Positions 20,373 to 30,401 of a DNA stretch of 64,000 nt are shown here, one piece after another. Source of the stretch: Microbacterium elymi (GTDB lineage: Bacteria; Actinomycetota; Actinomycetes; Actinomycetales; Microbacteriaceae). A program made the position numbers and the translations under genes. The DNA lies in the NCBI RefSeq assembly GCF_021582895.2, contig NZ_CP091139.2, positions 2,852,001 to 2,916,000 on the forward strand, written 5' to 3'. The notes under the pieces are model-generated. The model was given only the letters and a program-made list of their open reading frames with translations. It was not told the origin of the DNA and made no database searches. How positions within the stretch are numbered: position 1 is the first letter of the stretch; every line of letters begins with the position of its first letter.

Positions 20373-21276
20373 TCATTCCAGCCACCCGTGCTCCGACGCG
20401 TACGCAAGCGCGATCTGCTCGAAGCGTCGCGCGGCGGCGGTTCGCTCGGCAGGAGGAAGTACCAGGGCAACCGTCTCGGCTTCACCGCCGACCAGTGGGA
20501 TCCAGCGCATGCTGTCGCGGATCGCCGGGGCGGAAGATCGTCCGATGATCGTGCTGGCGGAGCCTCCGATGATGAAGCTTTGGCTCAGGTCGAAGGCGAT
20601 GTCACGCTCCACCAGACGCGGCTGCACGCCGTGAGCGGCGAACAGATCGACGATGAGGTCGTGGTGCGCCGGATTCGCGTCGCGAGGGTGCAACACAACC
20701 GGATGGTCGGCCACATCCGCGAGCTCAATCGCCGTTCGCGTCGCGAGCGGGTGATCCGCGGCCACGAGAACGCCCAGCTTGTCGTGCCGCAGCGGCGACA
20801 ACTGCACGCCGTCCAGCGGCGCCGGTGACCGCGCGATACCGGCATCCGCCCGACCGTCGCGGACGGCGCGGAGCACCGTGGGGCTGGGCGCGACTTCGGT
20901 GGTGATGGCGATGCGCGGGTATGCCTCGTGCATCGCCTGCACCAGCCGTGGCACGGTGTCGAATCCAGCACTCAACGGATACGCCAGTCTGAGGGCGCCC
21001 ACAACGCCCTGACCGATCTCACGGACCGCTGTCCACATCTGCTGGATGCCGACCAAGGCAGCCGGACCCCGCTCGAACAACGTCTGGCCCGCCTCCGTCA
21101 GGGAAACCGTGCGGGTGGTCCGTTCCAGAAGCTGCACACCGAGCTCCTTCTCCAGATGGCGGATCTGGGCGCTGAGCGACGGTTGCGCGATGTGGAGCCG
21201 CTCCGCCGCGCGGCTGAAGTTCAGCTCTTCAGCCACCGCGAGGAAGGAGCGCGAGCAACCGGATCTCGGGATCCAT
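20373..21276 (-). CDS. LysR-family transcriptional regulator, one frame break
   Basis: N-terminal winged helix: DPEIRLLRSFLAVAEELNF, then RAAERLHIAQPSLSAQIRHLEKELG, followed by a LysR substrate-binding domain (ALRLAYPLSAGFDTVPRL, KLGVLVAADHPLA). The frame breaks near 21258, where GCTCGCG replaces GCTGCG; correcting it connects ATG 21276 to the rest. About 300 residues. It is divergent from a remnant SDR gene, the usual position of a LysR regulator relative to its target. Confidence 0.85.
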
Positions 21277-21387
21277 GGTCCGACCCTACGCCCGTATTCA
21301 TAGGCTCACGCTCTCAATCGGTAGCCGATTGATCTTTCCCCTCCCGACCCACCACACCTAGCGTCGAGGTATGCGGAGGAGGCGCTC

Positions 21388-21699
21388 ATGGACGATCTGA
21401 CGGGGATGATCGTGCTGATCACGGGCGGCGGTCGTGGGATCGGCGGCGTTCTCGGTGCGATCCCCGTGACGGAGGCGATGCTCCCGCTGTTGCGCCGGTC
21501 GCCGCGCCCGCGGATCGTCAACGTGTCGTCGAGTGTCGGTTCGCTTGAGCGAATGAGCGATACCGATCACTACTTCACGACGGGCATCCGCGGCGTGACG
21601 GCGGCCGAAGCGGCCAGCGTCATCGTCGACCTGGCGACTCTGGAGGATGACGGCCCGACCGGCACCTACCGCAGCGCAGGCGGGACCGTGCCGTGGTGA
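21388..21699 (+). pseudogene. Short-chain dehydrogenase with internal deletions
   Basis: The 103-residue frame holds the SDR cofactor loop ITGGGRGIGG, then jumps directly to PRIVNVSSSVGSL (normally about 120 residues later) and on to DDGPTGTYRSAGGTVPW, the usual SDR C-terminus. The catalytic Tyr-x-x-x-Lys region is missing. Full SDRs are about 250 residues, so at least two internal segments are lost although the frame stays open. Divergent from the LysR gene. Confidence 0.75.
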
Positions 21700-21764
21700 G
21701 CCCGTGGTCGCGCCAGGCTTCGCACCCTCGATATAGGGGAGCCGAGTCGCGGCGCGCCGGAGGC

Positions 21765-22439
21765 GTCAGAGGTGAACTGCAGGGACTCTCGTCGGCCTGC
21801 GAGGCGATGGCCTTCGGAGCGGCGGTCGTCGTGCCGAACCCCGCCCCCATGGCTTACGGAGTGGTCGCGACCAGCGCACAGGCCGTCAACGCGCTCAAAC
21901 AGCGCCGGCCGCAACGTCACGTTGCCACGTCATTGCACGATCCATCGCATCGGCGCCAGGCGGCGCAGGTCATGGATCTGCCCGTCGCCGCGCAGGGTGC
22001 CGTTGTCGCGCTGCGCGCAGCGTCTGGCGGTGCTCGCGCCCCTGCGCCCGCAGGCGCCGCTCCCGGCATGGATGAGGCCGGCTGCCCGCGACGGCTACGT
22101 GGCGGTGTTCGACGGGTCCTGGGTGCCAACGGCACCACTCTGGAAGCGGTTCGCTGTGGTGTACGGCAGCAGTGCGAATCTCACGGGCAGCCGCCCGCGG
22201 CCACCGCCGCGGAGGCGATCGCCATGCTCGGATCGACATGTCCCGTCATCGACGGGGACGTCGTACGCGGGCAGCTGAGTTCGAGCCAAGCCAGCACGAT
22301 GATCCGGGTCGATCGGGCCGGGCGGCTGGCGCTTCACCGGTCTGGCGCACAGGACGTCGCCAGCGGGCTCGCCCCCGCCGAGTACCTGCGAGAACTGGCA
22401 GCCTCCGTCGGACTGCCCGGCAACCAGATCCAGGAATGA
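21765..22439 (+). pseudogene. Sua5/YciO/YrdC-like protein, frame-broken
   Basis: Segments of a YrdC-domain protein (related to threonylcarbamoyl-AMP synthases) are spread over changing frames. VVVPNPAPMAYGVVATSAQA lies in one frame; LAVLAPLRPQAPLPAWM, RDGYVAVFDGSWVPTAPLW and VVYGSSANLTGS in a second; PPATAAEAIAMLGSTCPVID and LALHRSGAQD back in the first. At least two to three frame changes fall between 21900 and 22200. These breaks are not all at GCTGC sites, and the region is surrounded by deleted genes, so real decay is plausible. It is not the housekeeping TsaC but an actinobacterial paralogue. Confidence 0.65.
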
Positions 22440-22458
22440 CCAGATTCAGGGACGAGAA

Positions 22459-24612
22459 GTGTCGATGATCGATTCTGTACTGATCAGCGGAGCCGGTATT
22501 GCCGGACCCGTCTTGGCGTCATTGCTGGCACGGCGCGGCGTCTCCGTGACGGTGGTGGAGAGCGCCGACGGAGTTCGTCCCGGCGGTCAGGCCGTCGATC
22601 TGCGCGGCGCGGGCCGCACCGTGCTGGACCGGATGGGGCTTCTGGAGCAGGCACGCTCGATCGCCCTGGACCAGCGAGGAATCGCCGACGTCGACGCGCA
22701 GGGGAAGCATCTGTCCGAGATGCGGGCCACTGATTTCGGCGGCGAAGGCATCATCAGCGAGATCGAGATCCTGCGCGGCGACCTCGCCGACCTCCTCGTG
22801 GCGGACAGCGTCAGCCACGGAGCGGAGTACCTGTTCGGCACGCGCATCGTCGCGTTGACCGATCTGGGCGACGGGGTCCGGGTCGAGCTCAACGACGGCT
22901 CGACCCGGGAAGCCGACATCGTGGTCGGTGCCGACGGTCCGCACTCGGCCACCCGCCGCCGCGTCTTCGGATCGGCGGAGGAGTTCGTGCGGCCGTTGGG
23001 CGGCTACATGGCCTGGTTCACCTGCCCGGAAGGAGAACCCCTCGACGACTGGTACGTGATGTACAACCGGCCGGGTGGGCTGGCCGCCTCGCTCCGGCCG
23101 GGACGCCTGCCGGGAACGGCCAAGGCCAGCCTTGCGTTCACCTCCCCGCCGCTGGACTACGACCGGCACGACCTCGCGCAGCAACGCGCCCTGATCGCAG
23201 CCCGCTTCCATGGTGCGGGCTGGCGCACGGCTGAGCTGGTCGATGCCGCCGCGGTGGCGGAGGACTTCTACCTGGACGCGCTGGTGCAGGTGCGCATGCC
23301 GAGCTGGTCGCGCGGCCGCATCACGGAATCGATCGCCCTGCCCGACTACGACCTGGACCACACCGCCACGGAGCAGGCCGTGAACCGAGCGGCGCATCCC
23401 CGCTGTCGCGGACTGCGGCGGTGGGTGCGGGGCGCCGTTGTGGCCGTCGTTGTGCTGGGGGCGATCGTGCTGGGCATGTTCGGATGGGCGTACGCCTCCA
23501 CGGATACCTCCACTGTCGCGCGCGTCCTGGCCTGGCAGGAGTCGGACATCGGCGACCAGCACCGGTTCCCCGCTCGCACGATCCCCACCTCCGCCCCCAC
23601 CAGTCCGCTGCCGGCCGGCGCCCAGATCCCCCTGAATGCACGGGGATTCTCCAACCGGCCGGACGAGACCCTCGCGGAGGCGTTGCGGGAGGCCCACACC
23701 CGCGCGTTCCTCGTCATCCACCACGACCGCATCGTCTACGAACGCTACTTCGATGGGTCCGGCCCGCAGACCACCGAGACATCCTTCTCGGTAGCGAAGT
23801 CCTTCGTCTCCACCCTGGTGGGCATCGCGATCGAACAAGGACGCATCAGGAGCATCGACGACCCGGTGACCGACTACGTCCCCGAACTGGCCCGACGCGA
23901 GCCGCGGTTCACCCGCATCACGCTGCGCGACCTCATGACTATGACCTCGGGGCTGGCCTATCACGAGTCGGGATTCCCCTGGCCCTTCGGCGACGACACC
24001 TACACCTACCTCGGCATCGACCTGCGGCAGGTCGCCCTCGACCGCTCGACCGTCGAGAATCCACCGGGACAGCAGTGGCTGTATAACAACTACAACCCCC
24101 TCCTGCTCGGCCTCGTCCTCGAGCGCGCCACCGGCATGCACGTCAGCGACTACATGTCCTCCGCGCTGTGGCAACCACTCGGCGCCGCGCACGACGCCAC
24201 CTGGAACCTCGACTCCACAGCATCCGGCTTCGAGAAGATGGAAAGCGGCCTGAACGCCACCGCCCGCGACTACGCCCGCTTCGGCCTGCTCTTCCTGCAC
24301 GATGGCGAGGCAAACGGACAGCAGATCGTCCCCGCCGCTTGGATCCGGACCGCCACCGCCCCGCACGTCGACACGCCGTGGTCGAATTCCTACGGCTACT
24401 TCTGGTGGATCGACGGGCACCGCACCGGAAGCTTCTACGCATTCGGCGACTATGGCCAATACATCTACATCGACCGGGACAGCGACACCGTCATCGTCCG
24501 CACCGGAAGCGACTGGGGCACCGACAACCCCGGCTGGCTCAGGCTCTTCCACGACGTGACAGACCAGTTGACGCGGCATGACCTGAAATCAGGATCCGCC
24601 GGGACGCCATGA
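22459..24612 (+). CDS. Chimeric FAD monooxygenase / membrane-anchored serine hydrolase
   Basis: A 717-residue open frame joins two unrelated proteins. Residues 1 to about 290 are a PheA/TetX-type FAD monooxygenase: GAGIAGPVLASLLARRG, VVGADGPHSATRRRVF and VRMPSWSRGR. The next element should be the FAD ribityl motif VVLVGDA; it is absent, and the chain passes to ITESIALPDYD, which resembles the normal C-terminal tail of the family. Then comes a transmembrane helix (GAVVAVVVLGAIVLGMFGW) and a class C beta-lactamase/serine hydrolase with SVAKSF (Ser-x-x-Lys), YNNYN (Tyr-x-Asn) and a later HRTGSF. The monooxygenase half lacks part of its FAD site; the hydrolase half looks complete. The start is GTG 22459 with an internal Met two codons on. 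Confidence 0.8.
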   Translation: MSMIDSVLISGAGIAGPVLASLLARRGVSVTVVESADGVRPGGQAVDLRGAGRTVLDRMGLLEQARSIALDQRGIADVDAQGKHLSEMRATDFGGEGIISEIEILRGDLADLLVADSVSHGAEYLFGTRIVALTDLGDGVRVELNDGSTREADIVVGADGPHSATRRRVFGSAEEFVRPLGGYMAWFTCPEGEPLDDWYVMYNRPGGLAASLRPGRLPGTAKASLAFTSPPLDYDRHDLAQQRALIAARFHGAGWRTAELVDAAAVAEDFYLDALVQVRMPSWSRGRITESIALPDYDLDHTATEQAVNRAAHPRCRGLRRWVRGAVVAVVVLGAIVLGMFGWAYASTDTSTVARVLAWQESDIGDQHRFPARTIPTSAPTSPLPAGAQIPLNARGFSNRPDETLAEALREAHTRAFLVIHHDRIVYERYFDGSGPQTTETSFSVAKSFVSTLVGIAIEQGRIRSIDDPVTDYVPELARREPRFTRITLRDLMTMTSGLAYHESGFPWPFGDDTYTYLGIDLRQVALDRSTVENPPGQQWLYNNYNPLLLGLVLERATGMHVSDYMSSALWQPLGAAHDATWNLDSTASGFEKMESGLNATARDYARFGLLFLHDGEANGQQIVPAAWIRTATAPHVDTPWSNSYGYFWWIDGHRTGSFYAFGDYGQYIYIDRDSDTVIVRTGSDWGTDNPGWLRLFHDVTDQLTRHDLKSGSAGTP

Positions 24613-24644
24613 CACGTTCCGATTCATCAACGAGAGGAAGAGGG

Positions 24645-25208
24645 ATGGCACGAGTGATCTACGCGACGAACACGTCGCTCGACGGCTACATCGAGGACGA
24701 GCGCGGCGCATTCGACTTCGGCCCCATCGACGCCGAGGTGTTCCGGTCCCACACCGACCTGCTGCGATCCGCGGGCACCCTCCTCTACGGGCGGCGCTTG
24801 TACGAGGCGATGGCCGTGTGGGAGACCGACGCCGCTCTCGCAGCGCAGTCCGACCTCATGGCCGACTTCGCAACCGCCTGGCAGGCCGCCCAGAAGGTGG
24901 TCTACTCCACGACCCTGGCGGCCCCGGCCACCGCCAACACGGTGATTCAGCGCCGATTCGACGCCGCCGCCGTGCACGAGCTGAAGGCCACCGCCAGCAG
25001 TGAAGTCACAATCGGCGGTGCGAACCTCGCATCCCAGGCCCTCGCGGCCGGGTTGATCGACGAGTGTCAGCTGTACGTCTGGCCGACGATCGTCGGAGCG
25101 GGAAAGCCCGCGTTGCCGACACAGACACGCGCCGACCTCGACCTCATCGACGAGCACCGATACGGAAACGGTGTCGTACTCCTCCGTTATCGCCCCCTCG
25201 GACCGTGA
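24645..25208 (+). CDS. RibD/dihydrofolate reductase-fold protein
   Basis: Stand-alone RibD C-terminal/DHFR-like domain of the YwjB/YyaP type. It starts ARVIYATNTSLDGYIEDERG, has TLLYGRRLYEAMAVWE, VVYSTTLAAPATANTV, the cofactor stretch VTIGGANLASQALAAGLIDE and LYVWPTIVGAGKPALP. ATG 24645 follows a strong GAGGAAGAGGG site; 187 residues, intact. Probably an NADPH-dependent reductase of unknown substrate. It is the one clearly intact small gene inside the decayed stretch. Confidence 0.82.
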   Translation: MARVIYATNTSLDGYIEDERGAFDFGPIDAEVFRSHTDLLRSAGTLLYGRRLYEAMAVWETDAALAAQSDLMADFATAWQAAQKVVYSTTLAAPATANTVIQRRFDAAAVHELKATASSEVTIGGANLASQALAAGLIDECQLYVWPTIVGAGKPALPTQTRADLDLIDEHRYGNGVVLLRYRPLGP

Positions 25209-25577
25209 CCTGCGAGGCGGAATCTTGCTCGGCAGCGTCCTCGCCCACGGGCACCGTGTGTTCGGCGTCGGCGCGGAGGGAGAGACGACGTCATGATCGG
25301 GTCGAGGGTCGAGGGTCGAGGGTCGTGGGTCGTGGGTCGAGGGTCGAGGGTCGTGGCGACCGGTGCCGTGCTCGGTGCCTCCGCCTGCTTCCAGACCGGA
25401 GCCGCTGTCGCGGTGCCGGCGTTCTGAGCGCCGTCGCCGATCGTTCCCGCCCCGCGATCGACGGGACTCGTAGAGATCGGGGAAGCCGGTGAGGCGATGT
25501 CGGGTCGCTCACCGGCTCGTGGAACCGCGCCCCCGCTCCGTTGCGGCGCGTCGTGGTCAAGCCGAAGGGAGAAGCTC
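25209..25577. other. Gap with tandem repeat and a 44-residue ORF
   Basis: No full gene is seen. A 44-codon frame runs from ATG 25293 to 25427. Its first half is encoded by the 7-bp repeat, and its second half, VVATGAVLGASACFQTGAAV, resembles the first helix of EamA-type transporters. It may be the 5' fragment of a lost transporter gene. The rest of the gap shows nothing I can name. Confidence 0.35.
25299..25354. repeat. 7-bp tandem repeat, eight copies
   Basis: Eight consecutive heptamers of GGGTCGA or GGGTCGT occupy 25299-25354 (order A A A T T A A T for the last base). A heptamer array changes reading frame with copy number, so it could act as a slippage-prone tract. Confidence 0.9.
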
Positions 25578-26115
25578 GTGAGAGCGGCAATCGTCGACCA
25601 ACCCGGAGCGATAGCGCGTGCCGCACTCGCTCTGGGCGCGACGCGCGTCGTCGGCGTGGGACGAGACCCGGACCGGCTCTCCCTGATCGGCGAACTGGGG
25701 GCCGTGCCGGTGCCGCTGGATGGTGGTGCGGATGCGCTGCGCTCCACCCTGGGGCAGTCGTCGCCGTCTCTGGTGCTCGACTACGCCTGGGTGCAGCCGC
25801 TGAGATGGTCTGGGAGGCTCTCGCGCGCCAGGGCATGACCGACGACGACGCGGACATCGTACATGCGCAGCTGGGTACCTCCTCGGGCCCCCGTGCGGAC
25901 CTGCCCGGCGAGTTGCTGCGCAGTCGCCGTATCACTGTGCGGGCAGCGGCGCCGGGGCGACACCGGTCGCCGAGATCCTCACCCAGCTGCCGGCACTCAT
26001 GGAGCGCATTGCCGGAGGGGAGGTGGCAGCGCCGGTTCGGACATTCTCGCTTGCTCAGATCGAGCAGGCATGGACCTACACCGGACCGGAGCGAGCAGTC
26101 ATCGTCCCCGATTGA
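25578..26115 (+). pseudogene. Zinc-type alcohol dehydrogenase / quinone reductase remnant
   Basis: Starts RAAIVDQPG, the usual first residues of MDR quinone oxidoreductases, then jumps directly to ARAALALGATRVVGVGRDPD in the Rossmann domain: the catalytic domain (about 150 residues) is missing. It continues in a second frame with MVWEALARQGMTDDDADIVH and in a third with PVAEILTQLPALMERIAGGE, FSLAQIEQAWTYT and RAVIVP. An internal deletion plus two frame changes make function unlikely. Confidence 0.75.
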
Positions 26116-26159
26116 AACAGTCGCCTGGGCCGCCGTGAGCACTCATCGCGGTACGGGAC

Positions 26160-27098
26160 TTACAGCTTGGGCTCGTGCGTCTCGATCGCGATGATCCCCG
26201 ACCCCGGATTGCTGGCGGACAGATGCGCCACCGAGAACGCGCCCACCGGCAGGGCCGCCGCATCGCTCAGGTACGAACCGGCGAGGGTGCCTGTGGCCAG
26301 CGCGAGCTCGCGCAGGATGTCCGGAAGCACCGGGCCGTGGCTGCAGACCACGATCGGCTTGCCGGCGCGCACGGCCTCGCCGACCACGCCCCGCACGTCC
26401 GAGGTGCCGTCCTCCCAGGCATCCTGGCTGATCGCCGCGGTGCGATGGACCTTGCGCCCGAGGTCCGCCGCCAGGGGAGTGACCGTGGTCACGCACCGGA
26501 TGGCGTCGGAGGAGACGATCCGGCGGATGCCGAAGCTCGCCAACGGGCCGGCCACGGCCTTGGCCTGCTGGGTGCCGCGCGTGGTCAGCGGACGCAGCGC
26601 ATCCTCGCCGGTCCATTCGCCGCGCGGAGTCGCCTTCGCATGGCGCAGCACGACCATCGGGAACGAATGCAGCACGCCGTCGTCGACGAGCGTGAGGAAG
26701 TTCTCCAGGATCTCGACGTCGACCGGATATGACAGCCGTGCGCGTGCCTTCTTCGGCGAGAGCCACTCGATCGCGGCGATCTCCTTGTTCGGCACGAACC
26801 GAGAGGTGCGGATCGCCTCGTCGGACGCGTGCGCCGCCCAATAGTGCACGATCTTCGTCCGCTTGCTGGGCAGCGCGTAGCGCGAGACGCCGACCGGCAC
26901 GCCCAGATGCACCCGGATGCCGGTCTCTTCGAACACCTCGCGCACGGCGGTCTCGGCGAGCATCTCACCCGGGTCCACCTTGCCCTTGGGCAGGGTGACG
27001 TCCGCGTAGGCCGTGCGATGGATGACCAGCAGACGCAGCTTGCCCTCGATCACACGCCACACGACACCGCCGGCGGCGTAGACGGCGGTCTCGCTCAT
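26160..27098 (-). CDS. mutT1: Nudix hydrolase with C-terminal histidine phosphatase domain, MutT1-like
   Basis: Two-domain protein like mycobacterial MutT1. The N-terminal Nudix domain (about residues 1-140) carries [20 protein letters not shown] with the following TGI to complete the Nudix box. The C-terminal SixA-type phosphatase (about 150-312) begins [10 protein letters not shown] with the RHG-type catalytic His, and the second His is in [10 protein letters not shown]. Likely role: hydrolysis of oxidised or signalling nucleotides or diadenosine polyphosphates, with the product further dephosphorylated. The start overlaps the ppk stop, so the two are co-transcribed, matching the ppk-mutT1 pairing in mycobacteria. 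No frame break. Confidence 0.88.
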   Translation of the reverse strand: MSETAVYAAGGVVWRVIEGKLRLLVIHRTAYADVTLPKGKVDPGEMLAETAVREVFEETGIRVHLGVPVGVSRYALPSKRTKIVHYWAAHASDEAIRTSRFVPNKEIAAIEWLSPKKARARLSYPVDVEILENFLTLVDDGVLHSFPMVVLRHAKATPRGEWTGEDALRPLTTRGTQQAKAVAGPLASFGIRRIVSSDAIRCVTTVTPLAADLGRKVHRTAAISQDAWEDGTSDVRGVVGEAVRAGKPIVVCSHGPVLPDILRELALATGTLAGSYLSDAAALPVGAFSVAHLSASNPGSGIIAIETHEPKL

Positions 27099-29259
27099 CG
27101 CACCGCCCTCGCTCGACGCCGGCGTTGCACGATCATCATCGTCTTGTCCTGCAGATCCACGAGCGGTCGGCCGTTCTCGCCGACGCTCCGGCGCACCCAG
27201 ACGCCGTCCGGTCCCAGATGCCAGGAGCTGGTCCCGTCGCTCATCGCGAGGGTGAACAGGTCCTCGAGCGCCTTGATGTGCGCGGGCGCGGTCACCCGCA
27301 CCAGCGCCTCGATGCGACGGTCGAGGTTGCGGTGCATCATGTCGGCGCTGCCGATGTACACCTGCGGGTCGCCGTCGCCCGCGAACGAGAAGATCCGCGA
27401 GTGCTCCAGATAGCGGCCGAGGATGCTGCGCACGGTGATGTTCTCGCTCATCCCGGGCACGCCGGGTTTGAGACTGCAGATGCCGCGCACCCAGACCTCG
27501 ATCGGCACGCCGGCCTGGCTGGCCCGGTAGAGCGCGTCGATGATCTGCTCGTCGACCATCGAGTTCACCTTGATCCGGATGCCGGACGCCTTGCCGTCCA
27601 GGGCGTTGCGGCGCTCGCGGTCGATGAGTCGCATCAGCCCCTTGCGCAGGTGGCGGGGCGCAACCAGTAGTCGCTTGAACTTCTTCTCGATCGCGTAGCC
27701 GCTCAGTTCGTTGAACAGGCGGATCAGGTCGCGGCCGACCAGCTCGTCGGTGGTGAACAGGCCGAAGTCCTCGTAGATCCGGCTCGTCTTCGGGTTGTAG
27801 TTGCCGGTGCCGATGTGCGCGTAGCTTGCGCAGCGCGCCCTCCTCTTCACGGATCACCAGGGCGAGCTTCGCGTGCGTCTTCAGCCCGACGAGCCCGTAG
27901 ACGACGTGCACGCCGGCCTTCTCGAGCTTGCGCGCCCACACGATGTTCGCGGCCTCGTCGAAGCGCGCCTTGACCTCGACCAGGGCGAGCACCTGCTTGC
28001 CGGCCTCGGCGGCGTCGATCAGGGCCTGCACGATCGGGCTGTCGCCCGAGGTGCGGTAGAGCGTCTGCTTGATGGCCAGCACATGCGGGTCGCGCGCCGC
28101 CTGCTCTAGGAACGCCTGCACGCTGGTGGTGAACGACTCGTACGGGTGGTGGACCAGCACGTCGGATTTGCGGATCGCCGCGAACATGTCCGCCCGCTCG
28201 GTGCTGTCGCCCGGCTGGAACGCCAGCGCGGTGATCGGCACGTGCGGCGGATACCGCAGGTCGGGTCGGTCGATCCGCCCCAGGTCGAACAGCCCGCGCA
28301 GGTCGAGCGGTCCGGGCAGCCGGTGCACCTGCTGCTCGGTGATGGCCAGCTCGTCGATCAGCAGATCCAGGGTGAGGTCGTCCATGTCGTCGGTGACCTC
28401 GAGCCGGATGGGCGGGCCGAACCGGCGAGCGCAACGCTCGGCCTCCAGCGCTTGGATGAGGTTCTCGGTCTCATCCTCCTCGACCTCGACGTCCTCGTTC
28501 CGGGTGAGACGGAACGTGTGGTGGTCGAGGATCTCCATCCCGGGAAAGAGGTCTGCGAGGTTGTTCGCGATGAGGTCCTCCAGCGGGAGGAACCGGATGC
28601 GGTCGCCGTCGTCGAGCCGGACGAAGCGCGGCAGCATCGGCGGCACCTTCAGCCGGGCGAACTCCTGGCGGCCGGTGCGCGCATTCCGGATGCGGATCGC
28701 GAGGTTCAGCGACAGTCCGGAGATATAGGGGAACGGATGCGCCGGATCGACCGCGAGCGGGGTCAGGACAGGGAAGACCTTCTCCTGGAAGTAGCGGTAC
28801 AGGTCGGTCCGCTCGTCCTCGGTCAGGTCCGACCAGCCGAGGAAGTCGATCCCGGCCTCGGCCAGCGCCGGGCGGACCTGATTGATCCACACGTCGGCGT
28901 GGCGCAGCTCGAGCTGGTGCGCGTCGTCGGAGATGTCGGCCAGGACCTCCTGCGGCGCACGGCCCACGTTCGTGGGCACGGCCAGACCGGTCACGATGCG
29001 GCGGCGCAAGCCCGGCGACCCGGACCATGAAGAACTCGTCCAGGTTGCTGCCGAAGATCGCCAGGAAATTCGCCCGCTCCAGCACCGGCAGCGACGGGTC
29101 CTCGGCCAGCTCGAGCACCCGCTGGTTGAACGCCAGCCAGCTCAGCTCGCGATCGAGATAACGGCCCTCCGGAAGCTCGGAGTCGTAGACCTCCTCCAGG
29201 TCGAAGTCGTCGTCTTCGCCGTCGTCCAGACCGGTGTCCAAGACCTCGTGTTCGATCAT
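27095..29259 (-). CDS. ppk: Polyphosphate kinase 1, two frame breaks
   Basis: Reversibly polymerises the gamma-phosphate of ATP into polyphosphate. N-terminal domain: [20 protein letters not shown] and [16 protein letters not shown]. Core: [62 protein letters not shown] with the autophosphorylated His, and [20 protein letters not shown] second His region follows with [20 protein letters not shown]. The frame breaks at 29006-29011 (GCAAGC) and 27824-27829 (GCTTGC). The rejoined length of about 720 residues is standard. It lies between glnR and the mutT1-like gene on the minus strand. Confidence 0.94.
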
Positions 29260-29322
29260 CCCCTCATCATTGCAGGCAGAGGTGTCCTCCGCGCCACAAA
29301 GCCGATCGCCCCGCGGCGCGGC

Positions 29323-30005
29323 TCACGGCCGCGCGGGCTCCTGCTCGTCATCGGCCACGTTGAACCGGTAGCCCACGTTGCGCACAGTGCCGATGAGCTG
29401 CTCGAAGTCCCCGAGCTTCGCGCGCAGGCGCCGCACGTGCACGTCCACCGTGCGGGTGCCGCCGAAGTAGTCGTACCCCCACACCTCGCTCAGGCAGGCC
29501 CTCGCGGGTGAACACCCGGGACGGGTGCGTGGCCAGGAAGTGCAGGAGCTGGAACTCCTTGTACGTCAGGTCCAGCGGCCGGCCGTGCGGCTTGGCCGAA
29601 TACGACGTCTCGTCGATCGTGAGACCGGATGTCTGCACCCGGACCGGCTCCGGATGCTCGGCCGCATCCCGGGCGACGGCGAGCCGGATGCGGGCATCGG
29701 CCTCGGCCGGGCCGGCGGTGGTCAGGATGACGTCCGAGATCCCCCACTCCGCGGTCACGGCGGCCATGCCGCCCTCGGTGACCACGAGCATCAGCGGCGC
29801 GTCCAGGCCGGTGGCCGTCAGGACGCGGCACAGCGACTTCGCCGCCACCAGGTCGGTGCGGGCATCGAGCAGGATCACGTCGGCGGTGGGGGCGTTCACC
29901 AGGTGCGCGGGGTCGGCGGGGATGGTGCGCAAGCCGGTGGGCGAGGAGCTCGAGCGCGGGCAGGGCGGCGTCCTCCGCCGAGCTGAGTACCAGGATCTGT
30001 GCCAC
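29323..30005 (-). CDS. glnR: OmpR-type global nitrogen regulator GlnR, two frame breaks
   Basis: Orphan response regulator controlling nitrogen assimilation in actinobacteria. The receiver-like domain reads [18 protein letters not shown] and [20 protein letters not shown], very close to known GlnR proteins, which lack a typical phosphorylation pocket. The DNA-binding domain has [36 protein letters not shown] and [13 protein letters not shown]. Frame breaks at 29930-29935 (GCAAGC) and 29494-29499 (GCAGGC). GTG start at 30005. About 227 residues when rejoined. Confidence 0.88.
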
Positions 30006-30089
30006 GCGGGTCCCTCCCCGAGACGTCGCGACGATGTGAGGATCCGTCCGCGCCGATAGCCCATCCTATTCGCGTGCGAGAATGGCCAC

Positions 30090-30381
30090 ATGTCGACGCC
30101 TGATCTGGCACCGCGCGGGGCTTTCGGCGGCGTGATCGCCGTCTGGGTCGCCGCCGTCCTCATCGGGCTGGCGGTGGGCCTGTTCACTCCGCTGGAGGTG
30201 CGCGCCGGATGGGTGGCCATCGGACTGGCCGGATGCCTCGTCCTCTCGTTCGCGGTGCAAGCTGTGGTTCGGGCGTCCCCGCCGGTTCATCACCCGGGTC
30301 GCGCTGAGCATGCTGGGCAGCCTCATCATCCTCGGGGCGATCAACGCGGGGTTCGGGCTGGCCGCCCTCGCCCCGGTGTAG
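30090..30381 (+). CDS. Small membrane protein of unknown function, one frame break
   Basis: About 97 residues with three predicted membrane helices: [37 protein letters not shown] and, after a frame break at 30257-30262 (GCAAGC for GCAGC), [20 protein letters not shown]. The bridging segment GRPRRFITR is basic. I do not recognise a function. It is followed 20 bp later by a 37-residue membrane peptide gene. Confidence 0.6.
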
Positions 30382-30401
30382 ACCGGGATAGAGTGGACGG
30401 C

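Noticed and set aside
21693..22439. Functional threonylcarbamoyl-AMP synthase
   Set aside because: Although a long frame is open, the conserved segments lie in more than one frame and the N-terminal part is replaced by unrelated residues.
22519..24579. Minus-strand open frame of 686 codons opposite the chimeric gene
   Set aside because: Low-complexity Val/Gly/Arg/Asp composition without domains, as expected for an antisense frame.
25299..25354. CRISPR array
   Set aside because: The repeats are 7 bp, contiguous, without spacers; no cas genes are present.
20373..26150. Prophage or integrative element
   Set aside because: No integrase, phage structural or conjugation genes and no att-like duplication at a tRNA; only metabolic gene remnants are seen.
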